A stretch of 64,000 nt of DNA from Bradyrhizobium ottawaense (GCF_900099825.1 NZ_LT629693.1:4227001-4291000); one strand, 5' to 3'. Counted from the stretch's first letter, positions 42,828 to 52,251 are shown. Notes: generated by a model not told the origin, from the letters alone. Numbers and translations: made by a program.

Positions 42828-44024
42828 ATGACTGACAAATCTCTCAACGGCGACACGGCCGCGCGGCCGATGCTGTTCCAGCCCCTCACGATCCGGGGGC
42901 TGACGCTGAAAAATCGCCTCGTCGTGCCGCCGATGGTCCACTATCGCTGCGACCCCGGCAATACCTGCGGTACGTTTCACGTCGTCCATCTCGGCCGCTA
43001 CGCGCTGGGCGGCTTCGGCCTCGTCTTCGTCGAGGTGACGGCGGTCGAGGAAGTTGGCCTCACCAACGAGAACGACCTCGGCATCTGGAACGATGCGCAG
43101 GCCGAAAGCTTCAAGCCGCTGATCGCTTTCATGAAGCGACAGGGGACAGCGATCGGCATTCAGATCGGGCACGGCGGTCGCAAATCCTCGGCGCAGAGTG
43201 CCATGCAGGGCATGGGGCCGTTGACCGAGGCGGACCTGAAAGCCGGCGCCAAAATCTGGCAGCCGGTGGGACCGACGGCCGAGCCGGTCGCCAAGGGCTG
43301 GCTCACGCCGCACCAGCTGACGACTGCGGAATGCAAGGCGATGGTCGGCACCTGGGCGGCTGCCGCAAGGCGGGCGGTCGCTGCCGGATTCGACACCATC
43401 GAAATCCACACCGCACATGGTTATCTGCTGGCCTCGTTCCTGTCGCCGGTCTCCAACACGCGCAATGACGAGTACGGCGGCGACCGCGCGGGGCGCATGC
43501 GGCTGCCGCTGGAGATCGCCGAGGCGGTCCGCCGCGAAATGCCAGATACGATGCCGTTGTTCGTCCGCGTCTCGTCGGTCGATGGTACGGTCGAAGGCTG
43601 GAACATGGATGATACGGTTGTTTTTGCGCGCGAACTGAAGGCGCGTGGCGTCGACGTGGTCGATTGCTCCTCGGGCGGCATCGCCGGCGCGGCCACCGCA
43701 GCCCAGGTGCCGCGCAGTCTCGGATTTCAGGTCCCGTTTGCCGAGCGCGTCCGCCAGGAGGCCGACATGCCCACCATGGCCGTCGGCATCATTCTCGAGG
43801 CGGAGCAAGCCGAAGCCATCCTCCAAAAGGGCCAAGCCGACCTGATCGCGGTCGGCCGCCAGTCGCAGTTCAATCCCAACATCGCCCACCACTGGGCGCA
43901 TGATCTCGGCATCAACGCGCGCTTCGAGGACTGGTCGCCCGAGTTCGGCTGGTGGCTCGAGAAGCGGATCAGGACCCTGCAAGGCTTCGCCACGCCGACG
44001 GGCGTCGTTACGAGCCAGCTTTGA
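42828..44024 (+). CDS. Old Yellow Enzyme-type NADH:flavin oxidoreductase
   Basis: This 398-residue FMN enzyme starts at ATG 42828 behind AAGGAG. Landmarks are LFQPLTIRGLTLKNRLVVPPMVHYRC, GIQIGHGGRKS, the IHTAHGYLLASFLSPVSNTRNDEYGGDRAGRMRL block and GIILEAEQAEAILQKGQADLIAVGRQ. It belongs to the OYE/2,4-dienoyl-CoA reductase-like family without the extra iron-sulfur domain. OYEs reduce the C=C bond of enones. With the Baeyer-Villiger gene nearby, it could act on a cyclic enone. Confidence 0.88.
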   Translation: MTDKSLNGDTAARPMLFQPLTIRGLTLKNRLVVPPMVHYRCDPGNTCGTFHVVHLGRYALGGFGLVFVEVTAVEEVGLTNENDLGIWNDAQAESFKPLIAFMKRQGTAIGIQIGHGGRKSSAQSAMQGMGPLTEADLKAGAKIWQPVGPTAEPVAKGWLTPHQLTTAECKAMVGTWAAAARRAVAAGFDTIEIHTAHGYLLASFLSPVSNTRNDEYGGDRAGRMRLPLEIAEAVRREMPDTMPLFVRVSSVDGTVEGWNMDDTVVFARELKARGVDVVDCSSGGIAGAATAAQVPRSLGFQVPFAERVRQEADMPTMAVGIILEAEQAEAILQKGQADLIAVGRQSQFNPNIAHHWAHDLGINARFEDWSPEFGWWLEKRIRTLQGFATPTGVVTSQL

Positions 44025-44042
44025 CCGCGCGTCAGGTCTATG

Positions 44043-44086
44043 GCGTTTTCGAGCGAAGTGGATGCCGGTTCGCGTCAGGAAAACGC
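44043..44086. repeat. Dispersed repeat with GCGTTTTC/GAAAACGC ends
   Basis: GCGTTTTCGAGCGAAGTGG ... GAAAACGC lies between convergent genes; its ends pair over eight bases. I recall near-identical elements in other Bradyrhizobium gaps, not checked here. It may serve as a two-way terminator. Confidence 0.65.
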
Positions 44087-44100
44087 GTCACGACAAAAGT

Positions 44101-45297
44101 CTAGGCTGGAATTCCAACGACCTTTCGTTCGACCAACGAGGCGATGTCTTCATCGCTCAGGCCGGCCTCCTGCAAAACGGCCTGCGAGTGTTCGCCGAGC
44201 CGGGGAGGCATGCGCCGGATGGCCGCGGGACTTTCCGAAAACCGGGCTGAGGGACGCGCCTGGCGTATCTCTCCCTCGGTCGGGTGATCGAGCGTCGGGA
44301 ACATGCCGACAGCCTTGAGGTGCGGTTGCTCCGCGATCTCGGTAACTTTTGCAAATGCGGCGTGAGGGACATCGATCCGCAGCAGCAACGCTTCCCATTC
44401 GGCCGTTGTGCGGGTCAGCGCTATCTCGGCCATTTTCTGGTAGATGCGGTCGATATTCTGCGCGCGCGCAACGGGATCCCGCACCGCAAAGTCTTCAATA
44501 CACTCTGGATGCCCGACAGTTTCGAAGAACGAGCACCAGTTATCGCCAGAGTAGGGCAGCATCGTAAGCCAGCCGTCTTTGGTACGTATGGGGCGCCGTT
44601 CCTTCACCCGCTTGTAGCCGGCGGGACCGATCGGAGGAACAAAGGCGTGACCACCCAGCATTTCAATGCTGTTGAAGGCGGCGATGGTCTCGAGCATGGG
44701 TATCTCGACCATCTGTCCTCTACCGCTCCGCTCGCGGTGCACTAGCGCAGCCGATATCGCCGCCGTCAGCACCAATCCGCAGATCTTGTCGCCGACCAGG
44801 CTTGGAACGAAGACGGGCTCCTCGTCGGTGCCCATCGAGGAAGCAAAGCCGGAGCTTGCCTGGATGATCTCGTCAAAGGCCGGACGCGCGGCCCACGGAC
44901 CATCCTGTCCGAAGCCGGTCGCCGCCGCATAAACCATTCGCGGATTGAGTTGCTGGCAATCCTCGTAGCCAAAGCCCAGCCGTGCCAACGCTGCCGGACG
45001 GATGTTGGTCACCAGGACATCGGCCTTGGCGATCAAGCGCTGCAACACAGCCTTGCCGTCGGGATGCTTCAGATCCAGTGCCAGGCTGCGCTTGTTCCTG
45101 TTGGTCGCCATGAACTGGCCGCTCATGCCGCGGGTGCGAAACTGGCCGGCATATCGCCACGTGTCTCCCGTCAGGGGCTCGACCTTGATGACTTCGGCGC
45201 CCCAGTCGCCGAGCGTCTGCGCCGCGTACGGACCAAACAGCACGCTGGTGAGATCCAGAACCTGGATGCCGGCGAGTGGACCAGTGGATTGATTCAT
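44101..45297 (-). CDS. Class III CoA-transferase family protein (CaiB/BaiF)
   Basis: This 398-residue second CoA-transferase opens with LAGIQVLDLTSVLFGPYAAQTLGDWGAEVIKVEPLTGD, has NRNKRSLALDLKHPDGKAVLQRL and MVYAAATGFGQDGPWAARPAFDEIIQA, with the catalytic Asp expected in PAFDE, and ends KVVGIPA. It is only distantly like the 34141 gene, so the two probably handle different acids. It is convergent with the OYE gene. Starting at ATG 45297, it follows the esterase gene (ending the same direction) by 77 bases. Confidence 0.88.
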   Translation of the reverse strand: MNQSTGPLAGIQVLDLTSVLFGPYAAQTLGDWGAEVIKVEPLTGDTWRYAGQFRTRGMSGQFMATNRNKRSLALDLKHPDGKAVLQRLIAKADVLVTNIRPAALARLGFGYEDCQQLNPRMVYAAATGFGQDGPWAARPAFDEIIQASSGFASSMGTDEEPVFVPSLVGDKICGLVLTAAISAALVHRERSGRGQMVEIPMLETIAAFNSIEMLGGHAFVPPIGPAGYKRVKERRPIRTKDGWLTMLPYSGDNWCSFFETVGHPECIEDFAVRDPVARAQNIDRIYQKMAEIALTRTTAEWEALLLRIDVPHAAFAKVTEIAEQPHLKAVGMFPTLDHPTEGEIRQARPSARFSESPAAIRRMPPRLGEHSQAVLQEAGLSDEDIASLVERKVVGIPA

Positions 45298-45374
45298 CGG
45301 AATGAGAACCTCAAGTGAGTATTATGGGAGTTCTGGACAGGTTCGCAGCGCGGCATCGCCGCTTTTTTCGGCGC

Positions 45375-46337
45375 CTACGCGCCCTTGTCCAGTAACGCCT
45401 TGAAATCGGCGCGTGCGGCTTGTGCCTCGCGCTTCGCGGTCTCGGAGGCCTCGCCGAGGCCGAAATAGCCGTGAATCAGTCCGGCGCCATGATGATATTG
45501 GGTCGGAACGCCGGCAGCTTGCAACGCGTCCGCGTAGGCCTTGCCTTCGTCGCGCAAGGGATCGAACCACGCTGTGGTGACCACCGCGGGCGCGAGGCCT
45601 GCGAGGTTTTTCGCGCGCAGCGGCGAGACACGCCAGTCGGTACCGTCAGAGGGATCGGCGAGATAATGGCCGCAAAACCATTCCATCACGGCGCGTGACA
45701 GAAAATAGCCCTCGGCGTTTTCCGCGCGCGAGGGGAAGCGCGCGTTCGCTTTTGTATCGGCGAAATTACCGGCGACGTCGGTGACGGGATAGACCAGCAA
45801 CTGCGCGGCGAGCTTGATCCCGGCGTCGCGGCAGGCGATCGCAGTGGCCGCCGCCAGATTGCCGCCGGCGCTGTCGCCGGCGACGCCGACGCGCGCAGCG
45901 TCGCCGCCGAACTCGGCGATGCGGGCCATCACGTCTTTGGTGGCGGCGAAGGCGTCCTCGAACGCGCCGGGAAAGCGCACTTCGGGCGGGCGGCGGTAGT
46001 CGACGGAGATGACAACCGCACCGGTTTCGATGGCAAGCAGGCGCGCTTGCCGGTCATGGGTTGCGAGATCGCCGGCGACCCAGCCGCCGCCGTGAAAAAA
46101 CACCACCGTCGGCGATTTGCCGTTCGAATTGCGGTAGAGCCGCGCGGCAAGCGGGCCGGCGGCGCCCTTTACCTCGATATCTTCCGCGCTCATGACCGGC
46201 GGCGGAGGCACGGCCGCGCGTGCGGCTGCCAGCGCGCTGAGCGCGTCGCGTGCGCTCTGCGGGGTCATGTTATCGGGGTCACGCAACGGCAACAGCGGAA
46301 TGATCTGGGCGATGACGGGATCGAGCGGCGTAGTCAT
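45375..46337 (-). CDS. Alpha/beta hydrolase, hormone-sensitive lipase family
   Basis: This 320-residue esterase has the HSL oxyanion motif FFHGGGWVAGD and the nucleophile elbow GDSAGGNLA. The remaining triad residues lie near TTAWFDPLRDEG (Asp) and GLIHGYFGLG (His). Substrates are short-chain esters or lactones. Given the Baeyer-Villiger gene encoded 152 bases upstream on the same strand, it may hydrolyse the ester or lactone formed by that enzyme. No signal peptide is present, so it is cytoplasmic. Confidence 0.88.
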   Translation of the reverse strand: MTTPLDPVIAQIIPLLPLRDPDNMTPQSARDALSALAAARAAVPPPPVMSAEDIEVKGAAGPLAARLYRNSNGKSPTVVFFHGGGWVAGDLATHDRQARLLAIETGAVVISVDYRRPPEVRFPGAFEDAFAATKDVMARIAEFGGDAARVGVAGDSAGGNLAAATAIACRDAGIKLAAQLLVYPVTDVAGNFADTKANARFPSRAENAEGYFLSRAVMEWFCGHYLADPSDGTDWRVSPLRAKNLAGLAPAVVTTAWFDPLRDEGKAYADALQAAGVPTQYHHGAGLIHGYFGLGEASETAKREAQAARADFKALLDKGA

Positions 46338-46489
46338 GCGGGGCCTCGCGTTGGACAGGGCGGCACCATAGGTCGCGCCTCACGCGCCCGCAATTATGTT
46401 TGCTGCATGCCCGCAGCACGCCGGCGCTGGCTTGCGTTTTGCGGCAGCGACGAAGAGGTGCGCAACGCCCATTTCGATCAATTGCCCGC

Positions 46490-48235
46490 TCACACCACCG
46501 GCACGCGCCGTGCGGCGACGGCGGCGGGTGAGATCACGTCGATGTCCAGCGGTACGCGCCACCGTTCGGTCAGCCGGATGCGCGGTTCCTCGTTGCTGAC
46601 CGTGGCGCCCTCGATGACAAAGCCTTCAAAGCCGTTGCTCATGACCTCGTTGCACTTCTGCACATAGACCGGGAAGCCGCCGATATAGGGCATGAACACG
46701 CGCGGCCGTCCCGGAATGTTGGCGCCGACATACCAGGAGCTGCAGGTCGACCGCAGCGACACTTTTGAAACTTCGTTGACGTGTTCGACCCACTCGTCCT
46801 CGTCGGACTGCACCGGTTCGATGGTGGCGGCGCCAATGTCACGCAGATGCGCCATGCAGTCGGCCATCCAGTCGACATGCTGCTCGATCGCCTGGATCAT
46901 GCTGGCGAGCACCGACGGGCTGCCCGGTCCGGTGATCGTGAACAGGTTGGGAAAGCCCACCGTCGCAACGCCGAGATAGGCGCGGGGGCCGGCGCGCCAT
47001 TTCTCGGCGAGTGTTCGTCCCTGGCGGCCGGTGATCCTGATCCTGTCGAACGAACCCGTCATCGCCGCAAAGCCGGTCGCGCAGACGATGGCGTCAAGCC
47101 TGTATTCGGTGCCGTCGACCTCGATGCCCTCGGCGGTGAAGCGCTCGATCGGCGTTCGGGAGACGTCGACCAGTTTCACATGCGGCAGGTTGTAGGTTTC
47201 GAAGTAACCGGTATCGACGCACAGCCGCTTGCAGCCGAACACATTGTCGGGGCACAGCAGCTCGGCGGTGGCGGGATCCTTGACGATGGAACGGATCTTG
47301 TTGTGCGCGAATTCGGCAATGGTGTCGTTGGCGGCCTTCTCGAACAAGAGGTCGCCATAGGCGCCGAGGAACGGCAAGCCGCCGCGTTCCCAGGCTTCCT
47401 CATACTGCTGCTCGCGCTCTTCCGGCGTGGCTTCCAGCGCGGGCTTCATGTTGAAGGGGAAATAGAAGCCGGTCGGCCGTCCCCGCGCCTTGGCGCGCAA
47501 GGCCGGGTAATCGGCCTTGATCGAGTCACGGTATTCCGGCGTCAGCTTGGCGTTCCAGGCCGGCACTGAATAAGTCGCGGTGCGCTGGAACACGGTCAGG
47601 TGTGAAGCCTGTTGCGCGATGATCGGGATCGACTGGATCGCCGACGAGCCGGTTCCGATGACGCCGACGCGAAGCCCAGTGAAGTCAACGCCCTCGTGCG
47701 GCCATTCGCCGGTGTGATAGATGGGCCCGCGAAAATCCTCGCGTCCGCTGAACGGCACATGGTTTGCCGCCGACAGGCAGCCGACCGCCATGATGCAGAA
47801 TTTGGCGGCAACCCGGTCGCCGCGATCGGTCTCGACCTGCCAGCACTTTGCGGTTTCGTCGAAGGTCGCTGCGATGACGCGGGTATCGAACTGAATGTGC
47901 CGGCGCAGGTCAAAGCGGTCGGCGACATGGTTGGCGTAGCCAAGGATCTCGGGCTGCGGCGCGTACTTCTCCGACCAGTTCCACTGCTGATCGAGCTCTT
48001 CGGAGAACGAAAACGAATATTGCATGCTCTCGACGTCGCAGCGCGCCCCGGGATAGCGGTTCCAGTACCAGGTACCACCGACGCCGCCGCCGGCTTCATA
48101 GACACGCGCGGTGAAGCCGAGCCCGCGAAGGCGGTGCAGCATGTACAGGCCGGCGAAGCCTGCGCCCACGATGACGGCATCAAAGACCGTATCGGTCTCG
48201 GGCTGATGATGGTGACCATTGGTGGTGCCAGTCAT
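46490..48235 (-). CDS. Flavin-containing Baeyer-Villiger monooxygenase
   Basis: This 581-residue class B flavoprotein monooxygenase has an FAD fingerprint GAGFAGLY (24-31), the WYWNRYPGARCDVES segment, the Baeyer-Villiger signature FRGPIYHTGEWP near residue 170, an NADPH-binding GTGSSA (about 192) and DAIVCATGF near 380. It inserts oxygen next to a ketone to give an ester or lactone. It uses FAD and NADPH in the cytoplasm. The downstream esterase and CoA-transferase fit ring opening and activation. Confidence 0.92.
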   Translation of the reverse strand: MTGTTNGHHHQPETDTVFDAVIVGAGFAGLYMLHRLRGLGFTARVYEAGGGVGGTWYWNRYPGARCDVESMQYSFSFSEELDQQWNWSEKYAPQPEILGYANHVADRFDLRRHIQFDTRVIAATFDETAKCWQVETDRGDRVAAKFCIMAVGCLSAANHVPFSGREDFRGPIYHTGEWPHEGVDFTGLRVGVIGTGSSAIQSIPIIAQQASHLTVFQRTATYSVPAWNAKLTPEYRDSIKADYPALRAKARGRPTGFYFPFNMKPALEATPEEREQQYEEAWERGGLPFLGAYGDLLFEKAANDTIAEFAHNKIRSIVKDPATAELLCPDNVFGCKRLCVDTGYFETYNLPHVKLVDVSRTPIERFTAEGIEVDGTEYRLDAIVCATGFAAMTGSFDRIRITGRQGRTLAEKWRAGPRAYLGVATVGFPNLFTITGPGSPSVLASMIQAIEQHVDWMADCMAHLRDIGAATIEPVQSDEDEWVEHVNEVSKVSLRSTCSSWYVGANIPGRPRVFMPYIGGFPVYVQKCNEVMSNGFEGFVIEGATVSNEEPRIRLTERWRVPLDIDVISPAAVAARRVPVV

Positions 48236-48470
48236 GGTGCGTTTCCAGATCGAGTGTTTTTTTGTTGTTCTTGCCTAGATCAACCCAAAGAGCGCCGGGG
48301 GTCAATCGCACAGGCCCGGTCCTGTCCCGGCCGTTGCGCTGGCCTGACATGTCCGCATGCGGGGCTCGCGCGGGCCAGCGACGCGGCGCGCGGCGGTCGT
48401 CGCATCCAAGGGATTGTGAAACAGGTCACGATCTCGCCGCGGAGTGGAAGGCTGAGTTGTGAGATAGGCC
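48236..48470. other. Upstream region of BVMO gene, nothing recognised
   Basis: A run of seven T near 48258 and GC-rich sequence; no clear promoter pair or gene. Confidence 0.4.
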
Positions 48471-48597
48471 GTCATGCCCGGCCTTGTGCCGGGCATCCAC
48501 GTCTTTGCTGACTGTGAGAAAAGGCGTGGATGGCCGGGTCCCGGCTACGCCCCGGCTCGCCGAAGCTTTAGCGAAGGCGGCAAGCCCGGCCATGACG
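48471..48597. repeat. Intergenic palindrome, GTCATGCCCGGCCTTGTGCC type
   Basis: GTCATGCCCGGCCTTGTGCCGGGCATCCACG and inverted GGCAAGCCCGGCCATGAC ends enclose internal CGTGGATG/GTGGATGG pairs. It ends 18 bases before the convergent di-heme gene. Confidence 0.75.
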
Positions 48598-48614
48598 AAA
48601 AGAGAGAACATTCC

Positions 48615-50465
48615 TCACAGCGTCTTGAGATACTCGATCAGCGCCTTGCGTTCCTCGGGAGCCAGTTTCTTCTTGCCGATCACGCCATCGCCCGGGGTGT
48701 CGCTGAATTCGTGGCCCTTGTTGGAGTTGCCGCGAATCGAGGTGTCAAACTCGAAACCGTTGGGGAGATAGTCGGTCTTGTAGCCGAGGTTGACCGGATC
48801 ATATTCGCGGTTGCCCAGCCAGAACTTCTTCGGCCGTTCCGCAACCGGCGACAGCAGCGCGTAGACGCTCGGCACCGAGGCGTTGTGGAGATAGGGCGGG
48901 GTCGCCCAGACGCCGTTGAGCGGACGCACCTTGTATTTCATTTCGCCCCGCAGTTCGTTCGGCATATATCCGTCCAGGCGCTGCCGCTCCGCCTCGCTCA
49001 GCGGCGGTTTCGGCTTGCCGTTCTCGTCCAGCGGCGGCTGCGGCCGGTCGTAGATGTAGTTGACGGTCTTCTCGACCACTTTGCCCAGCGCAAAGGCGAA
49101 TCCGGTCTCGTCGATTCCGAGATTGGCGGGAAGCGCGACCGTTCGCGCAATCATGTCAGCGGCCTGCGCGGGATCGGTGCCGACATGATCGATCGGGATG
49201 TTTTCGAGCACCATCACGTGCTCGCCGTTCTGGTTCGTCCGCCACCAGTCTTTGTTATTGAAGTCGTAGAAGGCCTCGCTAGTGATGGGCGGGCGATGGC
49301 ATCCCTGGCAATGCTCCTCGTAGAGTTTGGCGCCCTTTGCAGCCAGCGCCTGGTCGATCGGCGGCAGAATATCGGCGGGCCATTTTGGAGACTGCAGGCC
49401 CGAGAATCCGTCCTTGGCGTTCGGCGGGTTCTTGCCTTTGATCATCTCCTCCATCTCGTAAAGCGTTTCCGTTTTCACGCTCGATTTGAACAGGCCCTTC
49501 GACGGGTCGGTCAGATTGAGTTCGGATGAGACGCCGAGGGACTCGCCGGCGTTGCGCACCATCGGCTGCATGATCGAGCCGTTATACTGCACCCAGTCGA
49601 ACCACGGCGTGTTCCAGATCCGGGGGTAGTGCACCGGCGCCGAGGAGCTGGCATAGTTGTCCGGATTCTTCAGGTCGATGGAAAACACCTGGTTGCCGAT
49701 CCGGTTCAGCGCGTCGAGCCGCCCGTAGCCTTCCTCGATGCTGCGGGAGGCGACGCGCTTCTCGAGGGCGAGAGTCTGGTTGTACTGGTTCAGGACCTGG
49801 TCGATCTGGTATTTCAACGCTTCGCGTTCGTCGAGTGTCGAATCCGGCCCCAGAATAAGTTTGGCAAACCGGCCGAAGCGGCCCGGCAGATACCGGGTCT
49901 CGAACAGTGCGACGCCGATCCCCTGCTTCAACTTGAGCAGGTCGGTCAGCGCCGGTCCGCCGTTGATGATCACGGCGGTGTCCTTGTAGGTGAACCGGCC
50001 GGTGTGGCAGGCCGCGCAGGTCAGCCCGATGCCGGTCATGTCCTGCTTGTTGCTCGGGTTGCGCCAGGGCTCACCCGTCGGATCCAGCATCGCGTCGCCA
50101 TGCGCGAAGCCGATCGGCAGCGCCTTCTTGTCGAGGGGATCGGGAATGAAACCGTAGCGATCCAGATAGGCCGGATCGCTGAACGGATCGGCCGACCAGA
50201 GCATCGCCGACAGGCTGGGTTGCTCCAGCGCCATGAACCATTCATAGGGGATGCCGAAGGTCCGCGTCCCTTGGTCGGCGTGGTAGAACCAGCCGATATC
50301 CTTGTCGCTGACGTTCTGATTGAGCCACTTGGTGTTCTTCGGCGCCGGGTATTCTGCAAGCTTCACATGAAGCCCGTCCCAGAACTGCGTGATGTCGTCC
50401 TTCAAATAGGCGTAAGCGCCGATGGCGACTAATACCGCGATAGCAATCTTTGTCCTGCGACGCAT
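48615..50465 (-). CDS. Di-heme cytochrome c, RoxA/peroxidase-like
   Basis: This 616-residue protein (ATG 50465) has an N-terminal membrane anchor or signal (RTKIAIAVLVAIGAYAY) and two heme c sites, CAACH (150-154) and CQGCH (386-390), about 236 residues apart. That spacing and size are larger than in cytochrome c peroxidases and closer to RoxA-type di-heme oxygenases. It would act in the periplasm. Close to the Baeyer-Villiger locus but on the same strand after a palindrome, so the link is uncertain. There is no obvious redox-partner gene. Confidence 0.78.
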   Translation of the reverse strand: MRRRTKIAIAVLVAIGAYAYLKDDITQFWDGLHVKLAEYPAPKNTKWLNQNVSDKDIGWFYHADQGTRTFGIPYEWFMALEQPSLSAMLWSADPFSDPAYLDRYGFIPDPLDKKALPIGFAHGDAMLDPTGEPWRNPSNKQDMTGIGLTCAACHTGRFTYKDTAVIINGGPALTDLLKLKQGIGVALFETRYLPGRFGRFAKLILGPDSTLDEREALKYQIDQVLNQYNQTLALEKRVASRSIEEGYGRLDALNRIGNQVFSIDLKNPDNYASSSAPVHYPRIWNTPWFDWVQYNGSIMQPMVRNAGESLGVSSELNLTDPSKGLFKSSVKTETLYEMEEMIKGKNPPNAKDGFSGLQSPKWPADILPPIDQALAAKGAKLYEEHCQGCHRPPITSEAFYDFNNKDWWRTNQNGEHVMVLENIPIDHVGTDPAQAADMIARTVALPANLGIDETGFAFALGKVVEKTVNYIYDRPQPPLDENGKPKPPLSEAERQRLDGYMPNELRGEMKYKVRPLNGVWATPPYLHNASVPSVYALLSPVAERPKKFWLGNREYDPVNLGYKTDYLPNGFEFDTSIRGNSNKGHEFSDTPGDGVIGKKKLAPEERKALIEYLKTL

Positions 50466-50710
50466 TGCCGGCCCCTGTCTCGCTGCGCCCGAAGCGCAAA
50501 AATCATCTGTTATCAAAAGCCAGCGGAGAGCGTTTCGCCTCTGGCGTGTATTCGATCAATATACCATCTTACAAGGGCGTCATGTTTCTGTCCATGAATC
50601 CGGTTGTGCCGGCCTTGCCGGCGCTGAACCGGCCGGCCGGCGTGCCGCGGCAGGTTTGCGTGCGCCGCGCCTGGAATGTAGAATCAGGCGCGTTCAATAA
50701 CATAGCTGAA

Positions 50711-50754
50711 ATCTCACATTTGAGATCACATACTCAAAATCACCTACTCAAAAT
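50711..50754. promoter_or_regulatory. Palindrome and direct repeat before alpha/beta hydrolase gene
   Basis: ATCTCA-N4-TGAGAT (50711-50726) is followed by TACTCAAAAT at 50731-50740 and again at 50745-50754. The block is AT-rich against a GC-rich background and looks like an operator for the gene at 50777 or for the divergent di-heme gene. Confidence 0.5.
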
Positions 50755-50776
50755 TGCGTCGTTGGGGATCGCCGAT

Positions 50777-51454
50777 TTGAAAGCCGTTGACGCGCAAAAG
50801 CTCGAGATCGCGATCCCGGATGCGGCGCCGGTCTCCGCGTTGCTGATCCGGCCCGCGCGGGCGCGCGCAGCTTACGTGTTCGCGCACGGGGCCGGCGCCG
50901 GCATGACGCATGCGTCGATGCAGGCGATCGCAGCCGGCCTCGGCGAGCGCGGGATTGCGACGCTGCGCTACCAGTTTCCCTATATGGAGAGCGGCAGCAA
51001 GCGGCCGGATTCGCCCGCCGTCGCTCACCTCGCGGTACGTGCCGCGGTGACGGAAGCCGGACGGTGTTGCGACGGGTTGCCACTGGTCGCCGGCGGCAAA
51101 TCGTTCGGCGGCCGGATGACGTCGCAGGCGCAGGCACTTTCACCCCTGCCCGGCGTGCGGGGGCTGGCGTTTCTCGGCTTTCCCTTGCACCCGGCCGGCA
51201 AGCCTTCCAGCGACCGGGCCAAACATCTCGCCGATATCCGTATCCCCATGCTGTTCCTGCAGGGGACGCGCGACGCGCTCGCGGAATTGAGCCTGCTCGA
51301 ACCTGTCGTCAAAGGGTTGGGACGCCTGGCGACCTTGCATCTGGTTGACGAGGCCGATCATTCCTTCCACGTGCTGAAGCGTTCTGGACGAAACGACCGC
51401 GAGGTGATGGACGAGGTGCTGGACAGTTTCGCGGCGTGGGTTGACGGGTTGTGA
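50777..51454 (+). CDS. Alpha/beta hydrolase, KANL3/Tex30-like
   Basis: This protein of about 225 residues has FAHGAGAGMTH (oxyanion side), the nucleophile elbow GGKSFGGRMTS with Ser, LFLQGTRDALAE (Asp) and DEADHSFHVL (His). The frame is open further upstream to ATG 50582, but that stretch crosses an operator-like AT-rich block, so I prefer TTG 50777, which has GGGGA eight bases upstream. Members are small cytoplasmic hydrolases of unknown substrate. Divergent from the di-heme cytochrome. Confidence 0.78.
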   Translation: MKAVDAQKLEIAIPDAAPVSALLIRPARARAAYVFAHGAGAGMTHASMQAIAAGLGERGIATLRYQFPYMESGSKRPDSPAVAHLAVRAAVTEAGRCCDGLPLVAGGKSFGGRMTSQAQALSPLPGVRGLAFLGFPLHPAGKPSSDRAKHLADIRIPMLFLQGTRDALAELSLLEPVVKGLGRLATLHLVDEADHSFHVLKRSGRNDREVMDEVLDSFAAWVDGL

Positions 51455-51468
51455 ACTGACGCGCGATT

Positions 51469-52251
51469 TCAGCCCGCGCGCTGATCGCCATAGATCTTGT
51501 CGCGCAGCCGCCGCATGCCGGTCAGCCAGCGATCGCGGCTGGATGCCTTGCGCTGCATGTATTCCCCGACCTGCGGGTGCGTCAGGATGAGAAACTGTTC
51601 GGCTTCCATTGCCTCGATCACCATGCGCGCCACCTCCGGCGGCTGCAAGACGCCATCGACCCGCGCGGCGCTGGGACCGGGGGTGGTCATGCCGGTCTGC
51701 ACCGATTGCGGGCACAGCACGGAAACGCGGATGCCGCGGTCGCCATATTGAATGGCCAGATGCTCGGCCAGCGCCACGGCGGCGTTCTTGGTGACTCCGT
51801 AAGGCATCGAGTTCAGCGAGGCCAGCAGGCCGGCTGCCGATGCGGTATTGAGCAGATAGCCGGAGCCGCGTCCGAGCATGCCGGGGACCAGCGCGCGCGC
51901 CGCAAACACATGGCTCATGACATGGACCCGCCAGCTGACGTCCCAATCGGCGTCGGAGGCGCTTTCCTGTCCCTTGCGCGACAGGCCCGCGTTGGAAAAG
52001 AACACGTCAACCTGGCCATATTTGTTCTCGGCCGCCGCCACCAGCGCCTTGATATCGTCTTCGAGGCCGACATCGCCGGTCACGGCGAGCCCATCGATAT
52101 CGCCGGCGACTTTCGCCAGCTTGTCACGCGAGGTCTTGAGGTCGGCGACCACGACGCCGCGCGCGCCGGCGTCGGCATAAGCGCGCGCCACCGCTTCGCC
52201 GATACCGCTCGCCGCCCCGGTTACGACACAAACCTTGTCTTTGACGTGCAT
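51469..52251 (-). CDS. SDR family oxidoreductase
   Basis: This 260-residue short-chain dehydrogenase starts at ATG 52251 behind GAGGACGG. It shows TGAASGIG (cofactor), SNAG, the Ser in LNTASAAG, YGVTKNA with Tyr and Lys, and PQSVQTGM. The ~40-residue C-terminal extension (YMQRKASSRDRWLTGMRRLRDKIYGDQRAG) is basic. The substrate is unknown. It is convergent with the alpha/beta hydrolase gene and divergent from bioB. Confidence 0.87.
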   Translation of the reverse strand: MHVKDKVCVVTGAASGIGEAVARAYADAGARGVVVADLKTSRDKLAKVAGDIDGLAVTGDVGLEDDIKALVAAAENKYGQVDVFFSNAGLSRKGQESASDADWDVSWRVHVMSHVFAARALVPGMLGRGSGYLLNTASAAGLLASLNSMPYGVTKNAAVALAEHLAIQYGDRGIRVSVLCPQSVQTGMTTPGPSAARVDGVLQPPEVARMVIEAMEAEQFLILTHPQVGEYMQRKASSRDRWLTGMRRLRDKIYGDQRAG

